Both the position numbers and the translations under genes were made by a program. 64,000 nt of DNA, from the NCBI GenBank assembly GCA_026001145.1, contig BNZN01000001.1, positions 1 through 64,000 of the forward strand, written 5' to 3'. This document shows positions 34,259 through 43,458 of this stretch, piece by piece. Origin of the DNA: Clostridia bacterium (GTDB taxonomy: Bacteria; Bacillota; Clostridia; Oscillospirales; Ruminococcaceae). How positions within the stretch are numbered: position 1 is the stretch's first letter; each line of letters begins with the position of its first letter. The notes below the pieces were generated by a model, which saw nothing but the letters and a program-made list of their open reading frames with translations, did no database searches and was not told the DNA's origin.

Positions 34259-35434
34259 ATGAAGATATTACATACTTCAGATTGGCACATTGGGAGAAAT
34301 CTGGCAGGATTTTCGCTGATTGAAGATCAGCGCTATGTTTTGGATGAGCTTAAAGACTATGTTAAAAAACAAAATATAGATGTGCTGATTGTGGCGGGCG
34401 ATGTTTATGACAAGGGAATCCCTTCAACCGAAAGCATCCGCTTGTTGGATGATGTTCTCTTTGAGATAATAAGCGAAACAAATGCAAAAATCCTTATGAT
34501 TGCGGGGAACCATGACAATGCAGCAAGGCTTGCATTCGGTAACAGACTTTATCAAAACAACCCGTATATCGTGGGAGAATTCGATGTTAATCTGCCCAAA
34601 ATCACTCTTCAAGATGAACATGGCGAGGTCAACTTTTTCTTTCTGCCTTACTTTGTGCCAGAAAAAGTTGCACAGCAGCTTAAAATCAAGGCGGCGGGTT
34701 TTGATGAAGCTTTTAAGTTAATTCTCGAACATAACAGACCCCAGATCGATGAAACAAAGCGGAATGTACTCGTCGCTCATGGGTTCTTTTCATGCTTTTT
34801 GAGCGAAAAGAGCGATTTGATTGTGACCGAACATGAACTTCCTGTTGGCGGGATGGATGTGATAGACATAGCGCCCGCTGCCTTCTTTGATTACGTGGCC
34901 CTTGGGCACATCCATTCACCCCAAAAAGTTTATAGTGACAACATTCGCTATGCGGGTTCGTTGCTAAAATATTCGCTCAGCGAAGCTGATCAAAAGAAAA
35001 GTGCTGTTGAAGTGTTTCTTGGGCCAAAGGGCAAATTTGAAACAAAGGCAGTCGAATTGCATCCGCTTCATGATTTAAAGGTTATCACTGGGTTTATCAA
35101 CGACATATTAGAAAATCCCGATGCTTACTGCTCAAACAGATCTGATTATGTTTTTGCAAAATTGCTTGATACCGAAAGTGTTTTTGACGGCATTTACCGC
35201 TTGCGTCAGGTGTTTAAAAACGTCCTGGGGTTAAGTCTTTTGAATAACGTGAGTGAAGAGGTGTTTGAAACAACAAAAGATTTGAACGAATCCCAAGACT
35301 TATTAACGCTTTTTGCTAAGTTTTTTACTAAATTAACCGGGAAGCCTTTAATAGATGAGCAGTCAGAAATTATTAAGAAGATTGCCCGCGAGCAATCTTC
35401 TGAGCAAATCTTGGCCGACTGTGTGGAGGTTTGA
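34259..35434 (+). CDS. sbcD: Nuclease SbcCD subunit D
   Basis: Mn-dependent exo/endonuclease subunit that trims hairpins and protein-blocked DNA ends. 391 residues with the Mre11 phosphoesterase motifs in order: SDWHIGRN, GDVYDKG, GNHDNAARL, LVAHGFF and ALGHIHSPQ. An extended -10 (TATGCTATAAT, 34190-34200) lies about 60 bases upstream. The sbcC ATG follows the TGA by one base. Confidence 0.95.
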   Translation: MKILHTSDWHIGRNLAGFSLIEDQRYVLDELKDYVKKQNIDVLIVAGDVYDKGIPSTESIRLLDDVLFEIISETNAKILMIAGNHDNAARLAFGNRLYQNNPYIVGEFDVNLPKITLQDEHGEVNFFFLPYFVPEKVAQQLKIKAAGFDEAFKLILEHNRPQIDETKRNVLVAHGFFSCFLSEKSDLIVTEHELPVGGMDVIDIAPAAFFDYVALGHIHSPQKVYSDNIRYAGSLLKYSLSEADQKKSAVEVFLGPKGKFETKAVELHPLHDLKVITGFINDILENPDAYCSNRSDYVFAKLLDTESVFDGIYRLRQVFKNVLGLSLLNNVSEEVFETTKDLNESQDLLTLFAKFFTKLTGKPLIDEQSEIIKKIAREQSSEQILADCVEV

Positions 35435-35435
35435 G

Positions 35436-38387
35436 ATGATTCCGCTGACACTGAAAATTTCTGCGTTTGGTCCGTTTGCCAAAGAAGTTTTCTTGGATTT
35501 TAGCGAAATTCAGGGGAATATTTTTTTAATTACTGGGTCAACAGGAGCGGGAAAAACATCATTGTTCGATGCAATATCTTTTGCTCTTTTCGGAAAGGCA
35601 AGCGGAAATTCGAGAACCCCGGATAATTTGAAAAGCGATTTCTCTAGTGAGGCCGATGTTTGCTTTGTAGAATTTTGCTTTAAACTTAAAGATGATATAT
35701 TCAAAGTCAGAAGAGATGCACCATATTTAAAAACCACCTCGAAAGGGACCACAAGGAATATCAGTGCCAAAGCTTCTTTAACTCTTCCGGACGGTGAAAT
35801 TTTAACCGGAGTTGATGCGGTAAATGCCCGAGTTGAAGAAATTCTGAGGCTTAATGAGTTGCAATTCAAACAGATTGTGATGTTGCCGCAAGGTGAATTT
35901 AAGCGCTTGCTTGAAGCCAAAAGTGATGAAAAACAGCTCATCTTCAGAAGGGTTTTTGGAACCGAAATTTTTGCTGATTTCACGAACAGGTTGGGAGAAC
36001 AATCTAGAACAATTGAACAGCATATCGCCTCATCGCAAAACCTGATTTCGATGAGGCTGAAAGATTTGCCATCTAGGCTGGGAAGCCAGGAGCTTGCGGC
36101 GCTTGGCCCAGAAGAAAGTTCCGAAGTTGGTGCAGTTTTGGAACAACTTGAGTGTTGGATTTCACAAAGTGGAGAAGAATTAAGCAAGCTGAAGACGACG
36201 GGAAAAAAGCTTGAGGAAGAGAAAAACAAAGCCCTAGTTCACATGGAACGCGCTCAGGTAATTAGTAACAAGATAAGGGAGAAAAGGGAATTTGAAGAAA
36301 GCTTGAAGAAGTTAGAGCAAGAAAGTGATAGATTTGCTTCACTCCGCCAGAAACTAGTTTTAATTGCTGCTGCAAAGGAATTAAAGTCAGATTATTTTTT
36401 GCTTGCAGAGAAAAAAAATCAACTAAATCAGATAGTTTCTGAAATTTCAGAAGAAAACACCAAGTTAGAAAAAAATTCAGAAGAATTAAAGCAACTTGAC
36501 GGAAAATTTGATAAACTAAAGGAAAATAAAATAGATCCAGTTGAAACTAATAGGCAAGTTTTAAAACTCGAAAACATGTTAGAGAATATCGAAAAAACAG
36601 AAGCGCTGCGAACCGATTTGCTTCAAAAAGAAGAAACTTTGAAGGCCTTGAAACTGCGGCAAAAAGCAATTGATTTGGGCAAAGAAAAACTAAAAAATAA
36701 TCAAAAATTAAAAGATCTGGCAAGCCAGATTAGGTCAATTAAGCTTACGTTGGAGCTCACAGAAAAACAAAAGGCGCTGAGTTTATCTCGGGAGCAGCAA
36801 AAAGAAGCTTATTCGACGCTTTATGATAAGTTTTTGGAAAATAGAGCTGGCTTTTTGGCATCGCAGCTTGAACCCGGGAAGCCGTGCCCCGTGTGCGGTT
36901 CAGAGAATCACCCGCAAAAGGCAAGTGTTAGTGGAAAAAGAATCAATCGCCAGCAACTCGAAGAAGCAAAAGCTACCCTCGAACAACTTGAAAGTTCGCT
37001 TGCCAAAATCAACCTTGACATGAAGGAACAGGTTAACCTGCTTCAAGCGGCGGGAGTTGTGGATTTGCAGCTGCTTCAAAAAGCAGATGTCTTGAATATT
37101 CTTGCCCAAAAACAGACGGATCTTGCCGAGTTGAGCCAAGTGAAGGCAACGATTGAACAAAATCAGAAGTTGTCAGGGTTGCCTGTGCTGAATTATTGTG
37201 AAGAAGAATTTGATGAAGCAAGATTTGGCTTCGCAAAAGAGGTTGCCAACCTTGAAGCACAAATTGCTAATCTGCAGGAGGCAACTGCTCTGCACAAGGG
37301 AGAATATATATCCTGCGAAGATGCAAAACGGGAAATAAACGAGCTTCAAACAAAGTTGGCTCGGCAAAACGAAGCGTTCGAGCGTGTTAGCGTCGAACAC
37401 AGCAAAAGGCAGAGTGCTGTTTTCGAAAACCAAAACATGCTGGAACGACTGAAAGCTAATCATGAGAAATTACAAAAGATATTCGATGAGGACCGGCAGG
37501 AGTTTGCAAACAACCTGAAAAAGAACGGGTTTGGCGGAATGGATGCCTTTTTGCAGGCTCTTGAAATGGATGGTGCGGCACTCGAAGAGCAGGTTAAAAG
37601 TTATGAGAAGAGCAAGCAAGGAGTTTTGTTTAAGCTAGAAATTCTCAAAAAAGAATTAGATGGCGTAACAGAAGAAAACCCTGAAGAACTCGCAAATTCT
37701 CTGGCTTTGATGAAGACTCAGATTAATGGCTTGGATGCTGAAAGAAGCAAATTTGAGAGCACCTTGGAATTTGGCAAGCAGATTTTTCGTGATGTTGAAC
37801 ATGAATGGCACAAAATCAAAGGAGAGCGCAAAGAGTGGGGAAGAGTGGACGTGTTATATAAGCTAGCCTCGGGTCAGAACCCATTGAAAATTTCGTTTGA
37901 AAGGTTTGTTCTTTCGCATTACTTTGACCATATAATTGAAGCTGCAAATGCCAAGTTGCGAAGCATGACAATGATGCGTTTTAAGCTGCGAAGAAAACAA
38001 GAAAAAAACAAAAAGTATCTTTCTGGGTTAGATCTTGAGGTGATGGATAGCTTTACAGGAAGGGCCAGAGATGTTAACACTCTTTCTGGTGGCGAAAGTT
38101 TTAAGGCAGCTTTGGCTCTGGCTCTGGGCCTTTCAGAAGTAACGCAAAACTATTCAGGTGGCACGCATATGAACACTATGTTCATTGATGAAGGGTTCGG
38201 AACATTAGATGAAGAAGCCCTTGATTCGGCAATTGAAACCCTGATGAAATTGAAAGATAGCGGCAGACTTATAGGTATTATCTCCCACGTATCTGAGCTG
38301 AAAGAAAGGATTAAAGAGAAGCTGGTGGTAAGTTCAGGTACTCAAGGGAGCACGGCTTGGTTCGAATCGGCCCAGGCCCCTGACTGA
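35436..38387 (+). CDS. sbcC: Nuclease SbcCD subunit C
   Basis: SMC-like ATPase partner of SbcD. 983 residues: Walker A TGSTGAGKTSLFDAI, long coiled coils, the zinc hook CPVCGSENHP in the middle (about residue 490), the ABC signature NTLSGGESFKAALALALGLS and Walker B TMFIDEGFGTLDEEAL. Start choice: MIPLTLKIS at 35436 with GGAGGT 5-10 bases upstream, inside the sbcD end; the longer frame from 35355 is read-through. Uninterrupted over 3 kb. Confidence 0.95.
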   Translation: MIPLTLKISAFGPFAKEVFLDFSEIQGNIFLITGSTGAGKTSLFDAISFALFGKASGNSRTPDNLKSDFSSEADVCFVEFCFKLKDDIFKVRRDAPYLKTTSKGTTRNISAKASLTLPDGEILTGVDAVNARVEEILRLNELQFKQIVMLPQGEFKRLLEAKSDEKQLIFRRVFGTEIFADFTNRLGEQSRTIEQHIASSQNLISMRLKDLPSRLGSQELAALGPEESSEVGAVLEQLECWISQSGEELSKLKTTGKKLEEEKNKALVHMERAQVISNKIREKREFEESLKKLEQESDRFASLRQKLVLIAAAKELKSDYFLLAEKKNQLNQIVSEISEENTKLEKNSEELKQLDGKFDKLKENKIDPVETNRQVLKLENMLENIEKTEALRTDLLQKEETLKALKLRQKAIDLGKEKLKNNQKLKDLASQIRSIKLTLELTEKQKALSLSREQQKEAYSTLYDKFLENRAGFLASQLEPGKPCPVCGSENHPQKASVSGKRINRQQLEEAKATLEQLESSLAKINLDMKEQVNLLQAAGVVDLQLLQKADVLNILAQKQTDLAELSQVKATIEQNQKLSGLPVLNYCEEEFDEARFGFAKEVANLEAQIANLQEATALHKGEYISCEDAKREINELQTKLARQNEAFERVSVEHSKRQSAVFENQNMLERLKANHEKLQKIFDEDRQEFANNLKKNGFGGMDAFLQALEMDGAALEEQVKSYEKSKQGVLFKLEILKKELDGVTEENPEELANSLALMKTQINGLDAERSKFESTLEFGKQIFRDVEHEWHKIKGERKEWGRVDVLYKLASGQNPLKISFERFVLSHYFDHIIEAANAKLRSMTMMRFKLRRKQEKNKKYLSGLDLEVMDSFTGRARDVNTLSGGESFKAALALALGLSEVTQNYSGGTHMNTMFIDEGFGTLDEEALDSAIETLMKLKDSGRLIGIISHVSELKERIKEKLVVSSGTQGSTAWFESAQAPD

Positions 38388-38490
38388 GGCACGTTCGGCT
38401 CATATTTTATAGAAACATCCTAAAACCTATAAACATTATGTGCAAATTTAGATTATTATGTTGAATTAACTGCCTGCACAGGGATGGTAT

Positions 38491-38519
38491 TTGACATGGC
38501 AGAAATATGGTAGTAAACT
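38491..38519 (+). promoter_or_regulatory. Promoter of the secreted gene at 38576
   Basis: TTGACA (38491-38496), 17-base spacer, TAAACT (38514-38519). Confidence 0.75.
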
Positions 38520-38530
38520 CATGGGCATAA

Positions 38531-38549
38531 GAGTTAGAAATTCTAGCTC
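38531..38549 (+). promoter_or_regulatory. 5'-UTR hairpin of the secreted-gene family
   Basis: GAGTTAG, loop AAATT, CTAGCTC: 7-bp stem with one U-G pair, starting about 12 bases after the -10, so close to the transcript 5' end, and followed by GAGGGGGAG for the gene at 38576. Confidence 0.65.
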
Positions 38550-38575
38550 CGAAATTTTGAGGGGGAGTATTTAAT

Positions 38576-39196
38576 ATGAAAAACAAGAAAGGCTTAACAG
38601 TATTCTTTGGCGCAGTGATGATTGTTAGCCCCGTGCTGTGGACACCGATTGCTACAGCGCTACCACCGAAACTGTTGAACAAAGTCGAGCAACAAAATTG
38701 TGAGAGAGATGAAAAGCAAATTTGTGAAGACTTAATCGCGGGCGTCGAGCAGGCAGAGGCGTCCGTAAATGAACTCGAACAACTGATAACCACAGCGGTG
38801 AAGGAGGCCCATGTGCGATTCTCTGCAGTTGTCACAAACCGCCGAACCGTTTGTCCGATAATTCCTGTCGCCGTTGCCAACACGGACACAGCTTCCAAGT
38901 TGCCTGCCGTTGTGGACAAACTGCGCGCGGCGCGCGCGAAGCTGACAAACGGCGAGACGCAAACAGACAAACTGGCGCACACATTGGGGTCTCCTCTCCG
39001 AGACGAGACGGCAAAGAGTTGCGCCAGCCGTTTTTTTTCGCTAGCGTCAAAAGCAGAATCCCTGTTGGGGTGTTTTGTTGTGCGGGGCCGCAAACACGGT
39101 CAGCTGCATACATTGTCCGACTTGGAGTGGCTCGCCCACGAGCACAGCAAGCAGAGCGAGCGAGTGCTTGCTAATTTGCGGGGGTTCGCGGTGTGA
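38576..39196 (+). CDS. Secreted protein of unknown function
   Basis: Not recognised. Signal peptide MKNKKGLTVFFGAVMIVSPV ending PIATA (about 28). The mature 178 residues look helical and charged, with paired cysteines (QNCERDEKQICEDL, KSCASRF) and a His/Glu-rich end (LEWLAHEHSKQSERV). A broken close relative lies at 23035-23420. More G+C-rich in its middle than the sbcC gene beside it. Own promoter and family leader hairpin; monocistronic. Confidence 0.6.
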   Translation: MKNKKGLTVFFGAVMIVSPVLWTPIATALPPKLLNKVEQQNCERDEKQICEDLIAGVEQAEASVNELEQLITTAVKEAHVRFSAVVTNRRTVCPIIPVAVANTDTASKLPAVVDKLRAARAKLTNGETQTDKLAHTLGSPLRDETAKSCASRFFSLASKAESLLGCFVVRGRKHGQLHTLSDLEWLAHEHSKQSERVLANLRGFAV

Positions 39197-39332
39197 ACGA
39201 AGAAAGCGGATTAGCCGACGAGATCATGTTGGCGTGGCCATCGATTTGATGTTTGCCAATCTTAGGTCTATAAGTTTCAGCGAATAAAAACGCTTTGGGA
39301 ACGCTATCCTGAAGTGTTTTTTGTTGGCCTCT

Positions 39333-39545
39333 GTGAAAGAGGCGCCTTAATACAGAAAAATGCAAAAATCTTAAAACAAACACCTTAGACTCTGGAAAAA
39401 AGCGTTTCAAGGGAGGGTCCAGGGAGAGGAAATCGCAGTCCTCTCTGGTTTGTTTTGGAAGGCGAGTTGTCAAAACACAAAAAAAGTACAAGAAAGCGAA
39501 TTCGTTAAGAGTTTCGAAATGCTTGGAAAGCAAGTTAAAAAGGTT
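39333..39545 (-). repeat. Interspersed hairpin element, copy G (degraded), with a terminator-like hairpin
   Basis: The body matches the family in reverse orientation (CTCTGGAAAAAAGCGTTTCA at 39391, AATGCTTGGAAAGCA near 39519), but both hairpins have mismatches and no termini are visible. A separate GCCTCT / AGAGGC hairpin lies at 39333-39351. The remaining bases to 39660 show nothing further. Confidence 0.65.
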
Positions 39546-39661
39546 TGGTCATGTGGCAGAAGTGTTACAGAAGTATTTGTGATTATTCATGTGAAGCAGG
39601 TCGAAAAAAGTTATCTTGCAAACACAATCCTTTAATTTGTCAAATATGGGAAGAATCCCCA

Positions 39662-39691
39662 TTGAAAAGCCCTTCCAATTTATGCTAGACT
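39662..39691 (+). promoter_or_regulatory. comEC promoter
   Basis: TTGAAA (39662-39667), 18-base spacer ending TGC, TAGACT (39686-39691), 35 bases before the GTG start. Confidence 0.6.
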
Positions 39692-39725
39692 ACTGAGAAT
39701 AATCTCGTTTAAGGAAGGGAACATC

Positions 39726-41909
39726 GTGAAACGGCCGTTTTTTGTAATAGGACTAGTTTATTTGGTAGCAACGCTTTTTGCATGTGTTGCAGAAGGGTTT
39801 GTTAGCCAGACACTTGGAATTTTGCTGGTGCTGTTCGTGCCAGCTTTTTCTTGGTTCATAACACGTACGAGGTTTAGCAAAAACAAAAAAGAAATAAAAA
39901 TCATAATGATTACCGCTTTGATTGCAGTTAATCTTTTCAACTTCCATTATCTCAAAATTACGTTGCCTGCAAAAGAGCTTGTGGGGCAAACAGCCAGGAT
40001 AGAAGGGGAAGTTAAAGACTTTGCAGCGGGAGAAACCAAGCCAATTTATGTGCTTAAAGCAAAAGTTGAAACCGGCAAAGAGAAATATGAAGATGTGAAG
40101 ATGCTGCTCTTTTTGGATAAGGAAACACGTTTGGAAAGATTTGAAAAAGTTTCTTGTAGGGTTAAGTTTTCGAAAATCAAAAAGAATCTGTTGTTCGACA
40201 GTAGTGAATATTACAAGGCAAAAGGTATCCAGCTTTCTGCAAGACCACTCGGTGAGATCACTATCACGCACCCACGAAACAGCTTAGCATCCAAGATTGG
40301 ATTAATCAATGAGTATATAAAACGAAACATTGAAGAGACATTCACTGGATATCAGGGAGATGTGATGAAGGCAATAATTTTAGGGGACAAATCTGAACTT
40401 TCGCAGGATTGCAAAAATACGTTTAAAAGAAGCGGCATCTATCACATTTTGGCTGTTTCGGGCTTGCACATGAGCATTGTGACACAGCTTATCTGTTTGA
40501 TTCTTTCGAAACTTAAGTGCAATCAAAAGGTCAGCGCAAGCGGTGCAATTGCCGGAAGCCTCCTTTTTGTTTTGGTTGTGGGACCCGCCCCTTCGGTTGT
40601 TCGTTGTGCGGTGATGACAATTATTTATTTGTTGGGGAAGATCATTGGCAGGGAGGCGGATTCCCGGAACAGCTTGGGATTAGGGCTCATTCTCCTGTTA
40701 GTTTGCAACCCATATTCGGTGTTTGACGTCGGGTTGCAGCTTTCATTCTTGTCAACTTGGGGAATTATTGTTTTTGGAGCGCGTTTGGCAAAGCAGATGG
40801 GAAAGTGGAAATGGCCGAAATTTTTCAGGGAATCGCTCTCAATAAGTTTTGCGGCAACTGGCGCAACGTTGCCGATTATGGCATGTAAATTTGGTGAAAT
40901 TTCTTTCATTGCACCACTAACCAACTTGATTTTGATGCCAATAATTCCTTGGACGTTAGTTTGCACGTTATTTTTTGCAATCATCAGACCGCTGTTGGGA
41001 AGCGGATTTTTCTATAAGTGCGCAGTGCTAATTACAGGCGGCTCGATTACATTGTTTGTTGATATTGCTCGCATTTTCGCAGCTTTCCCACTCAGCAAAC
41101 TTCAGTGGTGGCAATTGGCTTTGTGTTGCTGTTGCGCCATGATATTGTGGTTACTTAGGTACCCAAAAATCCAAAAAATAGTGCACATCAAAAACAGCAA
41201 ACGAACAGGTTTGATCATCTGCGGAGTTTCCTTATCTTTGTTAGTTGCGGGCAGCTTTGGTTCTTGGTGGTGGAGAAGGCATGAGTCGCGAATTTTTATA
41301 TTACCGGGGAATGGCAATGTGTTAATCAACTGCGAAGGGGAAAATTTGTTGATTGGTGCAAACAGAACAAAGGGGTATCTTAACCAATTGAACTGGGCAT
41401 TAGACCAAACAAACAAGAATAACTTGGACACATTCATCTGCAGAGAGAACGAATTTAGTGCAGATCTTATTGAAAAGATATGCGAAAACTTCAACGTAGA
41501 TAACATCTTAACAGAAGAAAAGATCCGGATTATGTTTGAAGAAAAACAGAACTTACCGAAGGTACGGCAGCTTGAAGAGATGGAAAAGTTTGTGCTTGGG
41601 AAAGGAGCTTCCCTTAAGGTTGCTGATGGCATTGCAACATTTGAATGTGACGGGAATCTGACCGTCATTTTGGAGCCAGATGCGGATCTTGGTGGTCTTT
41701 CTGAACTCATCAAAGAAGCAGATAACATTATTATGAGCAAAAAGACAAAATTGCCGGCGAAAGTGTTGAATTCCCAGAAAGTGATTGTTTATGACCTCAA
41801 ACTAACATCAACAAGTGACCTTTCAAGCGGTGACTATGAGGTTTACACACCAAGATCAGATAAAATTTTGACGCTTCTTTTAAGAAATGGCCAAACGACG
41901 GTGAAGTGA
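39726..41909 (+). CDS. comEC: ComEC/Rec2-family DNA uptake channel with degenerate C-terminal domain
   Basis: Polytopic membrane protein that passes single-stranded DNA into the cell during transformation. 727 residues: N-terminal OB-like domain (about 60-190; RIEGEVKDF), the competence channel domain (about 210-490, with YHILAVSGLHMSI and the GxGPAPSVVRC region), and a C-terminal metallo-beta-lactamase-like domain. In that last domain the usual HxHxDH metal site is absent: where it is expected the protein reads LDTFICRENEFSADLIEK. So the nuclease activity proposed for this domain is probably lost. GTG start with AAGGAAGGGA 7-16 bases upstream. Confidence 0.85.
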   Translation: MKRPFFVIGLVYLVATLFACVAEGFVSQTLGILLVLFVPAFSWFITRTRFSKNKKEIKIIMITALIAVNLFNFHYLKITLPAKELVGQTARIEGEVKDFAAGETKPIYVLKAKVETGKEKYEDVKMLLFLDKETRLERFEKVSCRVKFSKIKKNLLFDSSEYYKAKGIQLSARPLGEITITHPRNSLASKIGLINEYIKRNIEETFTGYQGDVMKAIILGDKSELSQDCKNTFKRSGIYHILAVSGLHMSIVTQLICLILSKLKCNQKVSASGAIAGSLLFVLVVGPAPSVVRCAVMTIIYLLGKIIGREADSRNSLGLGLILLLVCNPYSVFDVGLQLSFLSTWGIIVFGARLAKQMGKWKWPKFFRESLSISFAATGATLPIMACKFGEISFIAPLTNLILMPIIPWTLVCTLFFAIIRPLLGSGFFYKCAVLITGGSITLFVDIARIFAAFPLSKLQWWQLALCCCCAMILWLLRYPKIQKIVHIKNSKRTGLIICGVSLSLLVAGSFGSWWWRRHESRIFILPGNGNVLINCEGENLLIGANRTKGYLNQLNWALDQTNKNNLDTFICRENEFSADLIEKICENFNVDNILTEEKIRIMFEEKQNLPKVRQLEEMEKFVLGKGASLKVADGIATFECDGNLTVILEPDADLGGLSELIKEADNIIMSKKTKLPAKVLNSQKVIVYDLKLTSTSDLSSGDYEVYTPRSDKILTLLLRNGQTTVK

Positions 41910-41934
41910 CATGTCCTTTGTTTCTCTCTTAGTT

Positions 41935-42185
41935 AAGCCATTCTGTTTGCTTCGAATTCCGGAACACTTGGAAAACAAGAGTTTACCCAAATTTTTAAAG
42001 CAGGACCTTTGAAAAAAGCGTTTTAAGGGAGAGTCCAGAGAGGGAAAATCGCAATCTCCTCTCTGGTTTGTTTCTTTTGGAACTTTTCTTGGCAACCCAA
42101 GAAAAGTTCGAGAAAGCGAATCTGTTACTGATTCTGGAATGTTTAGAAAGTAAGGGAATGGCTTATCCAAGCGAATGAGCGAATT
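41935..42185 (-). repeat. Interspersed hairpin element, copy H
   Basis: Reverse-oriented body with both hairpins perfectly paired: CCAGAGAGG / CCTCTCTGG (about 42036-42067) and GAACTTTTCTTGG / CCAAGAAAAGTTC (about 42080-42109). The ends carry TAAGCCATTC at 41936 and its inverse near 42160, but not the TG...CA termini. No coding potential. Confidence 0.8.
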
Positions 42186-42268
42186 TGCTTTGAGATTCCG
42201 AACTAATTCAAAGAATTTTAGATTTTCAGATTTAGCGCGTAAAGTTTCGCGCAGGGTTTGAGGATGAG

Positions 42269-42766
42269 TTGCTTTTTGATGAGCAACTTGCTGATTTGTT
42301 TTTGTACTGCTGTGCAGTTACCAGCCTCCGTAAAGGAAGGAAGAGTTCTTTGGAAGATTTATGTGTTTCTTTAATTGAATCTGATTTCCTGTTTTTAATC
42401 CCAATTTTATTTTCTGTTTTTCGGAGCCTGAAGATACTCAAAAAAGAAAATGGCTCAAAGGTAACATTTTTCGTTTGGTATATTTTGTGTTTTGTTTTGT
42501 GTTTGTTTTATAAGTTTTCTGGGAACCCTGGTTTACAGCCCGAAAGCACGTTTTTATTGGTGTTTGAATCTTTGTCTCAGGGTTTATTAATAGGAAGCTT
42601 AATATTAAATCTCAAGGATGTAAAAAATATTCTTAAGACTGTTTTGAAAAAAGAAAGGAAGGATAAATATGGCAGACAGCATTTTGATTCAGGAAGATCT
42701 TGTGAAATTGAGCGCAAAAGTACGCCCGGGGGAGACCCATTCAAAAAAGTGGATAGTAATCCATGA
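42269..42766 (+). CDS. Holin-like small membrane protein
   Basis: Not recognised by motif. About 130-165 residues with three hydrophobic segments (DFLFLIPILFSVF, TFFVWYILCFVLCLFY, LLVFESLSQGLLIGSLIL) and a basic end (LKKERKDK). The gene lies directly before an amidase and overlaps it by 98 bases out of frame, which suggests its true stop has moved. Holin-endolysin order would explain the pair as a phage-derived lysis cassette, but the similarity is only in layout. Start TTG 42269 after GAGG is tentative. Confidence 0.4.
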   Translation: MLFDEQLADLFLYCCAVTSLRKGRKSSLEDLCVSLIESDFLFLIPILFSVFRSLKILKKENGSKVTFFVWYILCFVLCLFYKFSGNPGLQPESTFLLVFESLSQGLLIGSLILNLKDVKNILKTVLKKERKDKYGRQHFDSGRSCEIERKSTPGGDPFKKVDSNP

Positions 42767-43187
42767 AACGGGTAACACAAGTAGCACAGCTGGCGCTTTA
42801 AATCATGCAAAATTCATTAAACGACTCGCAGAAGAGAATCAAAAATATCTTTCCTGGCATTACACCGTGGATGACACAAACATAATCAGGCACATTCCAG
42901 ACAGGGAAATTGCCTGGCATGCTGGCGATGGGCGGAAATCTGACGGTGGTAATATGAGTGGTATTGGAATCGAGATATGTGTGAATAAAAACTCCAATTT
43001 CCAAATAGCTGTTAAGAATGCGACTAAACTGGTTGCTTCTTTGATGAAGAAGTTCAATATTGATCTTAGCCACATCAAACAGCACCACTTTTTCAACGGC
43101 AAAAATTGCCCATTCACAATCCGCAAATATAATTTTTGGGATCGTTTTTTAAGCATGTGTAACGCGGAATTCCAACTTTTAAGGTAA
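42669..43187 (+). CDS. N-acetylmuramoyl-L-alanine amidase, type 2
   Basis: Zinc amidase that cuts the bond between MurNAc and L-Ala. 172 residues, a single PGRP/Amidase_2 domain without cell-wall binding repeats: KKWIVIHETGN with the first zinc His, SWHYTVDD, HAGDG, GIGIEICV, and KQHHFFNGKNCP with the second His and the Cys. No signal peptide, as in phage endolysins that need a holin. Start: ATG 42669 with AAGGAAGG 7-14 bases upstream. Confidence 0.88.
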   Translation: MADSILIQEDLVKLSAKVRPGETHSKKWIVIHETGNTSSTAGALNHAKFIKRLAEENQKYLSWHYTVDDTNIIRHIPDREIAWHAGDGRKSDGGNMSGIGIEICVNKNSNFQIAVKNATKLVASLMKKFNIDLSHIKQHHFFNGKNCPFTIRKYNFWDRFLSMCNAEFQLLR

Positions 43188-43225
43188 ACGTAGCTTTTAT
43201 CAACAGAGGCTGAATCTGCAAAAAT

Positions 43226-43275
43226 ATCCCTCGGCGATGCCGGGGGATATTCGTGCCCTCCGCGCAGGGCAAAAG
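43226..43275 (+). terminator. Two adjacent strong hairpins after the amidase
   Basis: ATATCCCTCGGC paired with GCCGGGGGATAT (12 bp, one G-U, 3-base loop), then GCCCT / AGGGC. No U-run follows, so this is either a terminator of a non-classical kind or a message-stabilising structure. The remaining bases to 43372 show nothing. Confidence 0.45.
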
Positions 43276-43372
43276 CAAGTACATTATGTTTTGTGCAAAA
43301 CCTATTGAATTTTGAAAATATTTTACGTTAATTTGGACTATTTCCCAAAATTATTTTCTTTCGATGGAATTA

Positions 43373-43401
43373 TTGACAAACAGATTGAATTATGTTACAC
43401 T
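43373..43401 (+). promoter_or_regulatory. Promoter of the frameshifted secreted gene
   Basis: TTGACA (43373-43378), 17-base spacer, TACACT (43396-43401). Confidence 0.75.
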
Positions 43402-43413
43402 AAAAAGTATAGC

Positions 43414-43432
43414 GAGCTAGGAATTCTAGCTC
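43414..43432 (+). promoter_or_regulatory. 5'-UTR hairpin of the secreted-gene family
   Basis: GAGCTAG, loop GAATT, CTAGCTC: perfect 7-bp stem, followed by AAGGAGG for the ATG at 43459. Confidence 0.7.
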
Positions 43433-43458
43433 CGAATTTAAAGGAGGTTATTAGTTTT

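Noticed and set aside
42269-43187. Prophage
   Set aside because: A holin-like/amidase pair stands alone; no integrase, capsid, tail or terminase gene was seen.
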